This document shows, piece after piece, positions 8,553 through 17,203 of a stretch of 64,000 nucleotides of DNA. The DNA is taken from NCBI RefSeq assembly GCF_963667555.1, contig NZ_OY763421.1, forward strand, positions 761,562 through 825,561, read 5' to 3'. Source of the stretch: an uncultured Methanolobus sp. Its GTDB lineage: Archaea > Halobacteriota > Methanosarcinia > Methanosarcinales > Methanosarcinaceae. Within the stretch, counting starts at the first letter, position 1, and the number at the start of each line of letters is the position of its first letter. A model generated the notes under the pieces. That model was given only the letters and a program-made list of their open reading frames with translations. It was not told the origin of the DNA and ran no database searches. Position numbers and translations under genes: made by a program.

Positions 8553-9299
8553 TTACTTTTTCCTTTTTTCAAAACATTTCCTGAACTTCTCACGCAAAAA
8601 TGGCTTTCCATGTCCTGGATAAAATATACTGCATCCTGTGGTCAGAAGTCTTTCCCAGCTTATGATAAGTTCATCTTCGTTATTGGCAAAAGGCGGATAA
8701 ACTGTTCCCGGAATCACATTGAAAAGCGTGTCACCAACGATAGCAGATTCATTGTTGATTATCACGCAAATGGAACCGGAAGTATGACCCGGGGTGTGAA
8801 TGATATTGATCGCCAGTTCGGGTGTTGAAAGGTCATAGTCATCTTCGATCACAATGTCCGGTTCAACAGGAGTAAATCTGCCGCCACTGGAAAATAACCG
8901 GTTTCCGGTATTACTGATTAACTTAAATGGAAGCATTGTTCCTTTTGGAAAAGATGTGTGCCCTTTTTTGAGATTATCAACTGCATCTATGTGAGCTATA
9001 ATCTTTGCACCACTTTTCTCTTTAATTTCGGCAAGGTGTCCCACATGGTCGTAATGGGAATGGGTCACTATGATATAATCAATATCAGTAAACTGGTGCT
9101 TGTTTAGGATTAACGCCTGCTCTAAAGGATCCAGGTTTTTGGAACAGCCGGTATCGATGAGAAGAACTAAGCTGGAACTTGATACCAGATAAGCATTGGA
9201 TTTTCCCATTGGTATTGGGATTATATTGTAACTTTGACTTTGTTCGGTCATTAACCCCATTTTTATTGGGTCAAGGTGCTTAAAGAATTTTCCATTCAT
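8553..9299 (-). CDS. Metallo-beta-lactamase-fold hydrolase
   Basis: A 248-residue MBL-fold enzyme. It has the di-metal motif THSHYDHVGHL (HxHxDH), the later histidine in IIHTPGHTSGS, the Asp in AIVGDTLF and the final His in FYPGHGKPF. The family hydrolyses thioesters, lactones or phosphodiesters with two zinc or iron ions; the layout is closest to the glyoxalase II-like group. It ends in a lysine-rich tail. Repeat copy B begins a few bases upstream of the start, so the native promoter may have been displaced. No clear ribosome-binding site precedes ATG 9299; in-frame Met codons follow at residues 14 and 17. Confidence 0.88.
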   Translation of the reverse strand: MNGKFFKHLDPIKMGLMTEQSQSYNIIPIPMGKSNAYLVSSSSLVLLIDTGCSKNLDPLEQALILNKHQFTDIDYIIVTHSHYDHVGHLAEIKEKSGAKIIAHIDAVDNLKKGHTSFPKGTMLPFKLISNTGNRLFSSGGRFTPVEPDIVIEDDYDLSTPELAINIIHTPGHTSGSICVIINNESAIVGDTLFNVIPGTVYPPFANNEDELIISWERLLTTGCSIFYPGHGKPFLREKFRKCFEKRKK

Positions 9300-9305
9300 T
9301 TTTTA

Positions 9306-9590
9306 TTTCCACAAAAACAATTGGTAAGCTAAAAACAAAGTAACCATCCCCGAAGGCGGCACATTCCAATACCTCTGTGCAGGGAAATTGCATTTATGCT
9401 TGAGAATTCTATAGAAGGCATACGAAGAAAGTAGTCCACTGCAACATGTAATTATTTTGTACTATATGATTGGAAAACGCCGGCTTTGCCGTACCCTTCG
9501 GGATAACTTTAGTTATTCATTAATCTGCGATGAATCGTTTTTCTGCTTAACTTGAAGTTCTAATGCCCGAAGTTCTACAGATGACAGTTT
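9306..9590. repeat. Dispersed hairpin repeat, copy B
   Basis: A near full-length copy. It has an A-rich left end (CCACAAAAACAATTGG), a left hairpin around 9349-9361, a middle with TCTATAGAAGGCAT and AACATGT, the right hairpin GCCGGCTTTGCCG (9480s) with CCCTTCGGGA, then AGTTATTCATTAA and a tail ending TTCTAATG. It matches copy G at 42.8-43.1 kb over almost its whole length. Confidence 0.7.
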
Positions 9591-9647
9591 TTTTCCTTTT
9601 ATTTCTGTATGTAAAATCTGTAAAGGCTGGAAAAGAATCCTGTTGCC

Positions 9648-9752
9648 AATGAAGCTTTTATAAAGCTTTATTTCTAGTTTAAATCCTCTTACTTTCTCTT
9701 TTCCTGTTAAGTATGCTTATATTAAAGACGGCTAATCAGGGATTTGTCAGAA
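9648..9752 (+). promoter_or_regulatory. Promoter module shared with 62110-62214
   Basis: This ~105 bp block is closely related to one at 62110-62214, with the same internal spacing: AATGAAGCTTTT, then an AT-rich spacer, then TTAAGTATGCTTATATTAAA (including a TATA box at about 9718-9727), then TAATCAGGGATTT and TCAGAA. The expected start of transcription is near 9750, about 80 nt before the first micro-ORF. Confidence 0.65.
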
Positions 9753-9828
9753 GAACACTGACTCGGACTAACATTCAGAGTTTGAAGTGATCTGACAAAA
9801 AAGCACGAAAAACGATGGAGGAAATGTA

Positions 9829-9966
9829 ATGAGAGATACATGGATGACATTCGTGGGTCCTGTATTGCTATTATTTGCAATGTCCAGGGCTTTGCTTCAG
9901 GCTTTCCTGCCTGATGAATTAACCATCAATAATAAGAAAAAGGCACTAAAAGGAGGATATGAATGA
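9829..9966 (+). CDS. Membrane micro-protein, 45 aa
   Basis: A 45-residue protein with an ATG preceded by GATGGAGGAAATGTA, a strong ribosome-binding site. One hydrophobic helix (TFVGPVLLLFAMSRALLQAFL, about residues 7-27) is followed by a polar, lysine-rich tail (NNKKKALKGGYE). It is probably a single-pass membrane peptide. Its stop overlaps the start of the next micro-ORF (ATGA), so the two are translationally coupled. It is the first gene behind the shared promoter module. Not recognised as a known family. Confidence 0.65.
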   Translation: MRDTWMTFVGPVLLLFAMSRALLQAFLPDELTINNKKKALKGGYE

Positions 9967-10061
9967 AACACAAGATCCTGAAAGGTGTGGCCTGTGTAGC
10001 GGCAACCGCTGTTGTGCTAAAGGCTGTGTTACCTAAAAAACACACAAAAAGCGAAGAATGA
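9963..10061 (+). CDS. Second micro-protein, 32 aa, coupled to the first
   Basis: A 32-residue protein that starts in an ATGA overlap with the upstream micro-gene. It has an excellent ribosome-binding site (AGGAGG at 9951-9956). It has a short hydrophobic core (GVACVAATAVVLKAVL) between basic ends (MKHKILK and PKKHTKSEE), consistent with a small amphipathic or membrane-associated peptide. Its tight coupling implies that it works with the 45-residue protein in fixed ratio. Not recognised. Confidence 0.6.
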   Translation: MKHKILKGVACVAATAVVLKAVLPKKHTKSEE

Positions 10062-10283
10062 TTACAAAATAACAAAAGCGATTTGTTGTAAACTATCCAC
10101 AATACCACCAACTTTGAGATAGGATATTTCCTATCTCACAACCACCTCTTAACTGGTTTTAAGCAGATATTTTGACATTATTTCAGTTAAATAAATACAC
10201 TAAATTAATTTCATGATAATATTAAATCTAATAATAGTTACAAGAATAATTACAAGAATAGGAAAGAATAGGAAGGGACTTTT

Positions 10284-11690
10284 GTGAAGAATTTTAAATT
10301 TTATACGTTAATGGTTCTTCTTATATTAGTGGTTCTGACTTCCGGTTGTACCACTACTCAGGAAGAACAGACATCAAGTGATGATACTAATTCATCTGAT
10401 GTTCAAATGGGAGAAATGGGTGAAGCACCTGCCGGAATGGACGGAAACATGACCCCGCCAGATGGAATGGAAGGCGGTGACATGGGTATGCCTCCGGGAG
10501 GCAGCGGCGGTTCTGCTACTGTTGATACAGGTACCGGAGCATATGTTCTCGTTGACGGTGAAGAGTTAAACGGCGGAACATACACATCTTCAAATGACGA
10601 TGAGAATGCGATCAGAGCTGAAGGCGATGTAACTGCGACACTTGAAGACGTAACCGTAGAGAAAACTGATGGTTCTGCATCAAGCAGTGATGCGTCCAGT
10701 TTTTACGGTCTGAACTCAGCAATTCTTGCACTTGATAATTCAATCCTTTACATCAATGGCGGTTCAGTTACAGCTACAACTGAAGGTTCCAATGCTGTCT
10801 TCGCTTACGATGGTGCAACAATCTACATAGAAGATACCGAGGTCACTGTAACTGGTGGAAATGCCGGCGGTATCGAAGTTGCCGGTGGCGGAACAATGTA
10901 TGCGACAAATCTGAATGTACACTCAACAGTAAAAGCTGCAATACGCAGTGACCGTGGCGGTGGAACAATGGTTGTTGACGGCGGAACATACACAACCAGT
11001 GGAAGCTCCGGTGCACCTGCAATTTACAGCACAGCAGATGTTACAGTAAGCAATGCAATACTTACAGCAGAAACCTCTGAAGCAGTTGTTGTTGAAGGAC
11101 TGAATTCAGTTACCATCAATAATTGTGATGTAACAGGAAATATGGAAGGTGTATATGGCGATGAAAGTTCAGAGAACATTCATAATGTAATGTTATACCA
11201 GAGTATGTCCGGTGATGCAGAAGTCGGAACCAGTTCATTCACAATGACCGGCGGATCTCTTGTATCTAATAACGGAGATATGTTCTATGTCACAAACACT
11301 GAGAGTGTAATCACGCTGAACAACGTTGACCTGACACTTGCTGACGACACATATCTCATTGTAATCGCAGGCAACGATGGTTCAAGAGGCTGGGGAACTG
11401 AAGGTTCCAATGGCGGTATCTGTGAGGTCGACTTTATTGACCAGACTGCAACAGGTGACATAATGGTTGATTCAATATCCGAAATGACCCTGTCAATATC
11501 AGATGGATCAACATACACCGGTGCAATAAACTCAGACAGAACAGCAGCTTCAGTGCTTTCAGTCACAATCGATGATACAAGCACATGGACTCTTACCGGT
11601 GACAGTTACGTTACAGAACTCAGTGGAAGTACCGACAACATTGATCTGAACGGTTACACACTGTATGTAGATGGCGTTGCTTTCGAGTAA
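10284..11690 (+). CDS. Secreted beta-helix lipoprotein, carbohydrate-binding (DUF4353/Cthe_2159-like)
   Basis: A 468-residue lipoprotein. It has a signal peptide with lipobox LTSGC near residue 22, then a Gly/Met/Pro-rich linker (residues about 35-85, with repeated GxMxPP-type turns), then many short repeats typical of a right-handed beta-helix (NGGSVTATTEG, NGGTYTSSN and similar). The family includes polygalacturonate-binding adhesin-like proteins and is often encoded with VTC, DUF4956 and CotH proteins; a matching operon starts at 62309 under a related promoter. The start is GTG 10284 after GGAAGGGA. A terminator follows. Confidence 0.75.
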   Translation: MKNFKFYTLMVLLILVVLTSGCTTTQEEQTSSDDTNSSDVQMGEMGEAPAGMDGNMTPPDGMEGGDMGMPPGGSGGSATVDTGTGAYVLVDGEELNGGTYTSSNDDENAIRAEGDVTATLEDVTVEKTDGSASSSDASSFYGLNSAILALDNSILYINGGSVTATTEGSNAVFAYDGATIYIEDTEVTVTGGNAGGIEVAGGGTMYATNLNVHSTVKAAIRSDRGGGTMVVDGGTYTTSGSSGAPAIYSTADVTVSNAILTAETSEAVVVEGLNSVTINNCDVTGNMEGVYGDESSENIHNVMLYQSMSGDAEVGTSSFTMTGGSLVSNNGDMFYVTNTESVITLNNVDLTLADDTYLIVIAGNDGSRGWGTEGSNGGICEVDFIDQTATGDIMVDSISEMTLSISDGSTYTGAINSDRTAASVLSVTIDDTSTWTLTGDSYVTELSGSTDNIDLNGYTLYVDGVAFE

Positions 11691-11696
11691 TTCTAT

Positions 11697-11735
11697 TAAC
11701 AGCAGAGGGGAATTTTCTTCTCTGTTATTTTTTGT
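11697..11735 (+). terminator. Hairpin terminator after the beta-helix lipoprotein
   Basis: An imperfect stem (AACAGCAGAGGGGAA against TTCTTCTCTGTT) is followed by a run of Ts, starting 7 nt after the stop codon. Confidence 0.65.
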
Positions 11736-11942
11736 TTTTTGTTGTATTTATTTTCCTTATTATTTCCCTGCATTTTTTGTTGTAATATTAATTTCGATCA
11801 ATTATACCACAATTTTTTAATAAGATTGCCAGTAGTATATCAACTGATGAACAACAACTAAGCATCCTGTTCTATTAAAAGTTGTTAGCAGTTAGTCGAA
11901 GATATTGAGTCCCGGGACTTTTCCCTAAAGGAGGGCTCACTT

Positions 11943-12800
11943 ATGAATTTAACAGATATTATTGAGTTTACACAGAAACCACAGCTATACGCTGAAGGAA
12001 ATGCGGTTATGTGGACGGATGCCCACATATCAGAACAGTTGTTGAACATCCATCTGAATCCTGACATAGATCTGGCAAGCCGGAGAAGGTCAAGTATTGA
12101 GACTACGGTCGACTGGATACTCAATTCAGTCAACATGGAAAAGATGAACATATTGGATCTCGGTTGCGGACCGGGTCTGTATTGCGAGATGATGGGTAAA
12201 AGAGGGCACAATGTCACAGGTGTTGATTTCTCGAAGAATTCAGTCGGGTATGCCAGAAAGCAGGCCAGAAGTAAAGGTCTGGATATCAAATATGTGAACC
12301 TGAACTATCTCGACCTCAACGAGGAAAATAAATACGACCTCGTGATGATGGTCTTCACAGACTTTGGCGTCCTGCGACCACATGAAAGAAAGATGCTCAT
12401 CAGGAATGTCCATAGGGCTTTAAAGCCTGGTGGAACTTTTATTTTTGATGTCCTGAATGACAGGAACCTCAAAAACAAAGTTTCTGAAAGGACATGGGAG
12501 ATGGAAGAATGCGGTTTCTGGAAAGAGAGTCCATATGTGATACTTTCGGATTCATTTCTGTATCTGGATGAGAAGGTGATACTGTACCAGCACATAGTGA
12601 TGGATGAATCTGACAATTTCAATGTCTATCGCTTCTGGACACATTTCTTTGCGTCTGAAGATCTGAATCTAATACTGGAGCCGGAAGGTTTTGAGAATAT
12701 CAGGTGTTTTGATGATGTTTTGCCGGATATTGATATGTGGAACGGGGAAAATGTGCTGTTCTGCAAAGCGAAGAAACTTGTTGGAAAAAAGGATGCCTGA
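11943..12800 (+). CDS. SAM-dependent methyltransferase
   Basis: A 285-residue class I methyltransferase. Motif I is clear (MNILDLGCGPGLYCEMMGKRG, about residues 75-95), followed by the acidic ribose-binding residue in VTGVDFSKNS, the motif with NLNYLDL, and motif post-II around HRALKPGGTFIFDVL. The first 60 residues look like a small lid domain. The substrate is unknown. AAAGGAGG lies 8 nt before ATG 11943. It is monocistronic, ending in a terminator whose loop contains the stop codon. Confidence 0.85.
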   Translation: MNLTDIIEFTQKPQLYAEGNAVMWTDAHISEQLLNIHLNPDIDLASRRRSSIETTVDWILNSVNMEKMNILDLGCGPGLYCEMMGKRGHNVTGVDFSKNSVGYARKQARSKGLDIKYVNLNYLDLNEENKYDLVMMVFTDFGVLRPHERKMLIRNVHRALKPGGTFIFDVLNDRNLKNKVSERTWEMEECGFWKESPYVILSDSFLYLDEKVILYQHIVMDESDNFNVYRFWTHFFASEDLNLILEPEGFENIRCFDDVLPDIDMWNGENVLFCKAKKLVGKKDA

Positions 12801-12819
12801 AGGCATCTATTTATTTTTT
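12792..12819 (+). terminator. Hairpin terminator overlapping the methyltransferase stop
   Basis: Stem GATGCC (12792-12797) and GGCATC (12802-12807), with loop TGAA containing the stop codon, followed by a T-rich tract. Confidence 0.75.
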
Positions 12820-12886
12820 CAATATTCTCTTTTCTTTTCTTCCTCTATCAAAAACTTTATTCACCATAACATCTTGAGCATATGTT

Positions 12887-13999
12887 ATGAATGGTAAATA
12901 CAGTAATTACAGTAACAAAAGAAGTGATACTTCAGCTGTAAGTCAAATTCCCGGCTGGAACGACTCACTTGATTCTGCTTTTTCAGTATATAATGGCCCT
13001 TATATTCCCGGCAGGATCACAACCCAGCATAAAACCGTCTTCAATATCCTTACTGAAAAAGGCGAGATACAGGCATCAATATCTGGAGCTATGCGTAAGG
13101 TCGGCAAGCAGCCTGTTGTCGGGGACTTTGTTGTACTGCTTGACCAGAGTGACATAGGTTCATACACCATCGTGGACATTCTCCCAAGAACATCCTGTCT
13201 TTCCAGAGGTTCTGCAGGTGATTCCGGTGAAGAACAGTTGATAGCAGCAAATATTGACACAATCTTTATTGTCACGGCTGTGGGACATGACCTTAACGTG
13301 AGAAGGCTTGAAAGATATCTCACCATCGTTTATTCTTCCGGTGCAAGACCTGTTATTATCATTAACAAGATCGATCTTGCCGAAGACCTGCCGGATGATG
13401 AACTGGAAACGATACAGGAAATAAGAGATATCGCTGATGATGTTCCGGTGATAACTCTCAGTGCCCTTACAAGTACTGATCTGGAAAAGCTGGACTCTTT
13501 CATGAACCCGGATGAAACCATAGCTCTTGTCGGTTCTTCAGGTGTTGGCAAATCCACCCTCATCAATGTTCTTTTAGGCCACGATATCCAGAAGACATTA
13601 AGTGTACGTGAAGATGACGATAAAGGAAGACATACCACAACTGTAAGACAGCTTTTTACTCTCCCTAACGGCACGATATTCATCGACAACCCCGGCATCC
13701 GTGAGATCCAGCTTGGAGATTCGTCCGATGGCATCGACAGGACATTTTCCGACATTGCCGAACTCGCTCAAAACTGCCGTTTCAAGGATTGTACACATCG
13801 CAACGAGCCACACTGTGCTGTCAGGAAAGCAGTGGATGATGGCATCATATCTCAGGAAAGGTTTGACAGCTACCATAAGCTCAGCGATGAACTGGCTTTC
13901 CAGGCAGATAAGGCTGAGATTGGGTTGAAGGGAGTTGAGAAGAAAAAGTGGAAAGGGGTGGCTATTGCAAGGAAATATGTCAAGTCTAAGGAACAGTGA
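12887..13999 (+). CDS. rsgA: Ribosome small-subunit-dependent GTPase A
   Basis: A 370-residue circularly permuted GTPase of the RsgA/YjeQ family. An N-terminal OB domain is followed by the GTPase motifs in permuted order: G4 (NKIDLAEDL), then G1 ([14 protein letters not shown]), then the switch ([10 protein letters not shown]), then G3 (IDNPGIRE). A zinc knuckle ([16 protein letters not shown]) closes the protein. RsgA checks 30S-subunit maturation in bacteria; archaeal copies are patchy and probably of bacterial origin, so its ribosomal role here is inferred. It stands alone. Confidence 0.9.
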   Translation: MNGKYSNYSNKRSDTSAVSQIPGWNDSLDSAFSVYNGPYIPGRITTQHKTVFNILTEKGEIQASISGAMRKVGKQPVVGDFVVLLDQSDIGSYTIVDILPRTSCLSRGSAGDSGEEQLIAANIDTIFIVTAVGHDLNVRRLERYLTIVYSSGARPVIIINKIDLAEDLPDDELETIQEIRDIADDVPVITLSALTSTDLEKLDSFMNPDETIALVGSSGVGKSTLINVLLGHDIQKTLSVREDDDKGRHTTTVRQLFTLPNGTIFIDNPGIREIQLGDSSDGIDRTFSDIAELAQNCRFKDCTHRNEPHCAVRKAVDDGIISQERFDSYHKLSDELAFQADKAEIGLKGVEKKKWKGVAIARKYVKSKEQ

Positions 14000-14043
14000 T
14001 GGTGGATTGAGTGCAGAGTTACTTCCCGGGTAACCTGCAATAT

Positions 14044-14839
14044 CTATTTCTTATTTTTTACTTTCAATATCTGACCTTTTTCTGTAAGCCTGTATTTTTG
14101 CATGCGGCTTGTGGGTTTATTCGGGATGGTCATTTCGATTATTCCAGATTCCAGTGCAGGCAAAAGATAGTGTTTTCTAAAGTGTTCATCATCTTTTAAG
14201 CTTAGAGCATCCTGAAGTTCTTTTCTAGTCATTTCACCAACAATGGTATTAATTAAGAGAACTTCCGGGGTGACTTCCGGGGTGACTTCCGGGGTGACTT
14301 CCGGGGTGACTTCCGGGGTGACTTCGTTAGCTTTATTTTTTCTGCGAAGTAAAAGCACGAAAAAACCATCTTCCAATCTGAATTCCGGTTCCATCAGTTC
14401 ATGCTTTCTGCAAAGCTGAATCATGTCTAAGGTGCCAGTTCCTGCTTTTTCGATATATTTTGCCAGAAACAGTGGTTCAGCAATAAGAGGATTGGCAGGG
14501 TGAGATGCATGCGGTTTGCGCAGGCTTTCCAGAGATAGTGATGGTGGTAATCCTCCGGGATTCCATATTTCAAGGCGGTCGGCAAAAAGCATAACCTGAA
14601 CACTGGCATTGCTTGTATAGTCCCTATGGGCAATTGCATTGACAATTCCTTCAGCTACAACCGCCTGTGGAATATCATATTCCACTGGAGCTTCCGTTCC
14701 ATGATCTCTTGTGCCTACGGAACGTGCAAGTTTGGACATCACAAAATCTACGGATTGGTCTACCAGATCAAAGACAGTTCCTTTATAGATTTGATAAAAT
14801 GGGATTGGTTTTTGAAGAAACGCCTGAGCAAAGCATAAC
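14044..14839 (-). pseudogene. Decayed RecG-like/AlbA_2 ATP-binding protein
   Basis: The frame carries only the C-terminal half of the RecG-like ATP-binding family. It has the GHKL-type ATPase segment with VVAEGIVNAIAHRDYTSN, then FADRLEIWNPGGLP and GTGTLDMI, followed by a Thr-Pro-Glu-Val repeat linker and a winged-helix tail. Members usually begin with an AlbA_2 DNA-binding domain of 120-200 residues. Here the frame opens only from about 14839, just after an in-frame stop, with no start for the first 30 residues. The left end of an insertion sequence lies 107 nt further on, so transposition may have destroyed the 5' end. Confidence 0.65.
14261..14320. repeat. 12-bp tandem repeat, five perfect copies
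   Basis: Five exact tandem copies of ACTTCCGGGGTG on the plus strand encode a (Thr-Pro-Glu-Val)n linker on the minus strand in the decayed ATPase, with a sixth degenerate unit after 14320. The unit is a multiple of three, so copy changes keep the frame. Confidence 0.9.
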
Positions 14840-14945
14840 CATTAATAAAATCAAAAAGAGATTTGCATTCGTCTGCAAACTCTTTCTGGACCATGCAATG
14901 ACAAGATTTTCCATGTATTGTCAAAATCCTATCATTATGAGGTCG

Positions 14946-16192
14946 TCTAATTAGAATTTCAGCATAAAAGCTTAATCCTTTTTTTCGTTACCTTCAAAAC
15001 CTATTTTTTTTTTTTTTGGGGGGGGGGGCGGCAGCTATAAATAGCATAAATTTGGCCCGTCTCATGGCTAAAAAATCTATAATGTATGGAGGAGTCCACT
15101 TTGAGGATTCAATTGAAAACTATCTGAACAGAGAAAGCGCCTCAATTTGCCAATTCCTGCACTTTCTCTGCATAGAAGATATTTCAAAGCACGTGGAACG
15201 TGCTTATTATGCCAACAACAGTTGGCATTTTAAATATAGCATTTCTTCGATGATAAAGCTCTTCATTGTGATGTGTTTCAGGCAGTTATCCTATGAAAAA
15301 ACTATTGCCTCATTGTCAAATGAAGAGGCAATACTACTCGCTTTTTATGGTGATAATGACCTCGTAAAGCTTCCTTCTCCAAAGACGCTACATAACTTTG
15401 TAAAATATAGGCTGGGCGATGAAGGAATCAACGAAATAATGATGTTAGTTGGAGAAAGAATCCTTAATCTTACTCAAATAAAAGAAGCTAAGATCGATTC
15501 AACTCCACTTGAAGCATCAAGATATGATAAGCATGCTGATTACAATCCACATTATGGATGTAAGATGGACAAAGCCCATATTACAATGATAGGAACTTAT
15601 CCAGTGTTCATGACACATACAAATGGCAAAGCAGGAGATACTCATGAACTCATCAAACACATTCAAGCATTGAAGAAAATGAATGCTGATATTGACATGT
15701 ATTCTGCAGATACGGGTTATAAAGCATTCAAGAATCATGCAGATATCTGGTATCATTTGAATGCAAGGCCAGTTATTGCATATCCAAAAAATGCTGTGAT
15801 CAGCAAAGAGGGTGAAATGGACAGAATCAATCATTGGGTGAATAAAATGTGGTTTCTAGGTGGGAATATACTTGCAAGCACTGAAGAAAAACTAAAATTC
15901 CTATATGAGATTGGAATGTCTAAACAGGTTGGAATGAACTTACGAAATCAAAATATGAGGGATCAATCGTTCTATGAGCTATACAAGAAAAGAGGAGAAT
16001 GCGAATCAAAGCACGGACACATTAAGGATGTAGTCAAGTTTGATATAAGAAGAATCAGAGTAGAGAGTAGAAAGCTCTACTCTCTACTGAATTTTGTAGC
16101 GTATCAGTTGCTTGTACTTACAGAAATACAAAATGGATTTGAGAAAAGAAATTCATTTGGAAGCTTTTATTGAAAATGTCTGTCTAATTAGA
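14946..16192 (+). mobile_element. Insertion sequence with DDE transposase
   Basis: The element is bounded by imperfect terminal inverted repeats. The left end reads TCTAATTAGA then ATTTCAGCATAAAAGCTT; the right end read inward gives TCTAATTAGACAGACATTTTC and then ATAAAAGCTT. Length is about 1.25 kb. A homopolymer pair (T14 at 15004-15017, G11 at 15018-15028) lies between the left end and the transposase. Target duplications could not be recognised. Confidence 0.7.
15064..16173 (+). CDS. IS transposase, DDE type
   Basis: A transposase of about 369 residues of the broad IS4/IS5/IS1182 superfamily. The catalytic triad can be placed at the Asp of AKIDSTPLEASRYD, the Asp of YSADTGYKAF and the Glu of KKRGECESKHGHIKDV. 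The N-terminal quarter (YYANNSWHFKYSISSMIKL) fits the usual DNA-binding region. The start is placed at ATG 15064, because the open frame further upstream translates the G11 tract and is not credible. No frameshift or stop is visible, so the enzyme may be active. Confidence 0.8.
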   Translation: MAKKSIMYGGVHFEDSIENYLNRESASICQFLHFLCIEDISKHVERAYYANNSWHFKYSISSMIKLFIVMCFRQLSYEKTIASLSNEEAILLAFYGDNDLVKLPSPKTLHNFVKYRLGDEGINEIMMLVGERILNLTQIKEAKIDSTPLEASRYDKHADYNPHYGCKMDKAHITMIGTYPVFMTHTNGKAGDTHELIKHIQALKKMNADIDMYSADTGYKAFKNHADIWYHLNARPVIAYPKNAVISKEGEMDRINHWVNKMWFLGGNILASTEEKLKFLYEIGMSKQVGMNLRNQNMRDQSFYELYKKRGECESKHGHIKDVVKFDIRRIRVESRKLYSLLNFVAYQLLVLTEIQNGFEKRNSFGSFY

Positions 16193-16376
16193 ATGGAGGG
16201 ATTTGGGAGCTAATTAGATAACCTCCTTGTAGAACTTTAAAGTATAAATATAAATTATCCCTATATTGATATATTTTCAGTATGTTTAGTATATCGGTTA
16301 ATTTTCATGTAAAGTGTGGGGTTTATTCCTACTTATATAATTCCAATTGAATTTTCAATAAAAAGGCGGGATAAAG

Positions 16377-16829
16377 TTGAAAGTGAACACCGAAAAACTG
16401 GTCATCGTTTTTCCCATTGCATTAGCTTTTGTAACTACCATAGTAGCCATGATTGGCTTACAAATATCTCCAAGTCTACACTACACAGATGAAGAGCTTC
16501 AGGCTCTTTATGAAAAATACAATATCACTGAGAATGATCTCAAATATGCGAAAGGCGAACTTCCACCTATGACTATTACAGAAAATGATTCCAGGGTTAT
16601 AGCCACAGAAGATGGACTTCCTCCTGAAGATCTGGTACAAGGTGTCGACTACGATGTAATCTACACGCAGGCTGAATGGCGTATTATGATTGCAAAAGCA
16701 GAAGCAGAATACATAGAGAAATATGGAGTTGATCCGTCTGAACCCAAACTTGATTGGGTCGGTGGATATTACCTGCCACTGCAAGAAATAGATAGACTGG
16801 CAAGGGAAAGCAATATCGCACTCTGTTGA
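16377..16829 (+). CDS. Membrane-anchored or secreted hypothetical protein, 150 aa
   Basis: Not recognised. One N-terminal hydrophobic helix (LVIVFPIALAFVTTIVAMIG, about residues 7-26) could be a signal anchor. The remaining 120 residues are acidic and extracellular by prediction, with LPPEDLVQGVDYDVIYT and a C-terminal YYLPLQEIDRLARES. The start TTG 16377 follows AGGCGGG at suitable distance; GTG 16383 is an alternative. It lies alone between the insertion sequence and repeat copy C, and no family motif is evident. Confidence 0.6.
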   Translation: MKVNTEKLVIVFPIALAFVTTIVAMIGLQISPSLHYTDEELQALYEKYNITENDLKYAKGELPPMTITENDSRVIATEDGLPPEDLVQGVDYDVIYTQAEWRIMIAKAEAEYIEKYGVDPSEPKLDWVGGYYLPLQEIDRLARESNIALC

Positions 16830-16912
16830 TTTTGAAAAGATAAGAGATAAGTTCATTTCTTATAAATGAAGCATGTGTTGGTATTTTGAACTTATCCGAA
16901 TAATCATGTCGC

Positions 16913-16941
16913 TGTCCGAAAAGTGCCCAATATTTCGGACA
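16913..16941. repeat. 9-bp inverted repeat
   Basis: TGTCCGAAA (16913-16921) and TTTCGGACA (16933-16941) pair perfectly around an 11-nt spacer. There is no T run, so it is not a typical terminator; an operator or RNA hairpin is possible. Confidence 0.5.
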
Positions 16942-16949
16942 AAGCGGTT

Positions 16950-17090
16950 ATCATGTAGAACATTTATTTTGTCTTATTGAAAAACGCCGGCTTCGCCGTA
17001 CCCTTCGGGATTATTTTAGTTATTTCGAATCTTGCAGAATCGGTTTGCTGATTTCCTTTAAGTTCTAATGGCAGTATTTATACAGAACAG
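16950..17090. repeat. Dispersed hairpin repeat, right arm only (copy C)
   Basis: It matches the family from CATGTAGAACATTTATTTTG onward: hairpin GCCGGCTTCGCCG, then TACCCTTCGGGAT and TTTAGTTATTTC, with the distal tail AAGTTCTAATGGCAGTATTT. The left arm is missing. Confidence 0.65.
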
Positions 17091-17203
17091 AATAACCCAC
17101 ATTACAGATCACCGGATATCATTGCTTTGTGATATGCAGCAACTAATATTTTGGGCTTTGGTATCTAAGTATAGTTACATAGATTGAGTGCCAATGTCTC
17201 AAT

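Noticed and set aside
17090..17203. Terminal inverted repeats of the IS1-type element
   Set aside because: I compared the flanks of the transposase gene and found no convincing pairing, so no element boundaries are given.
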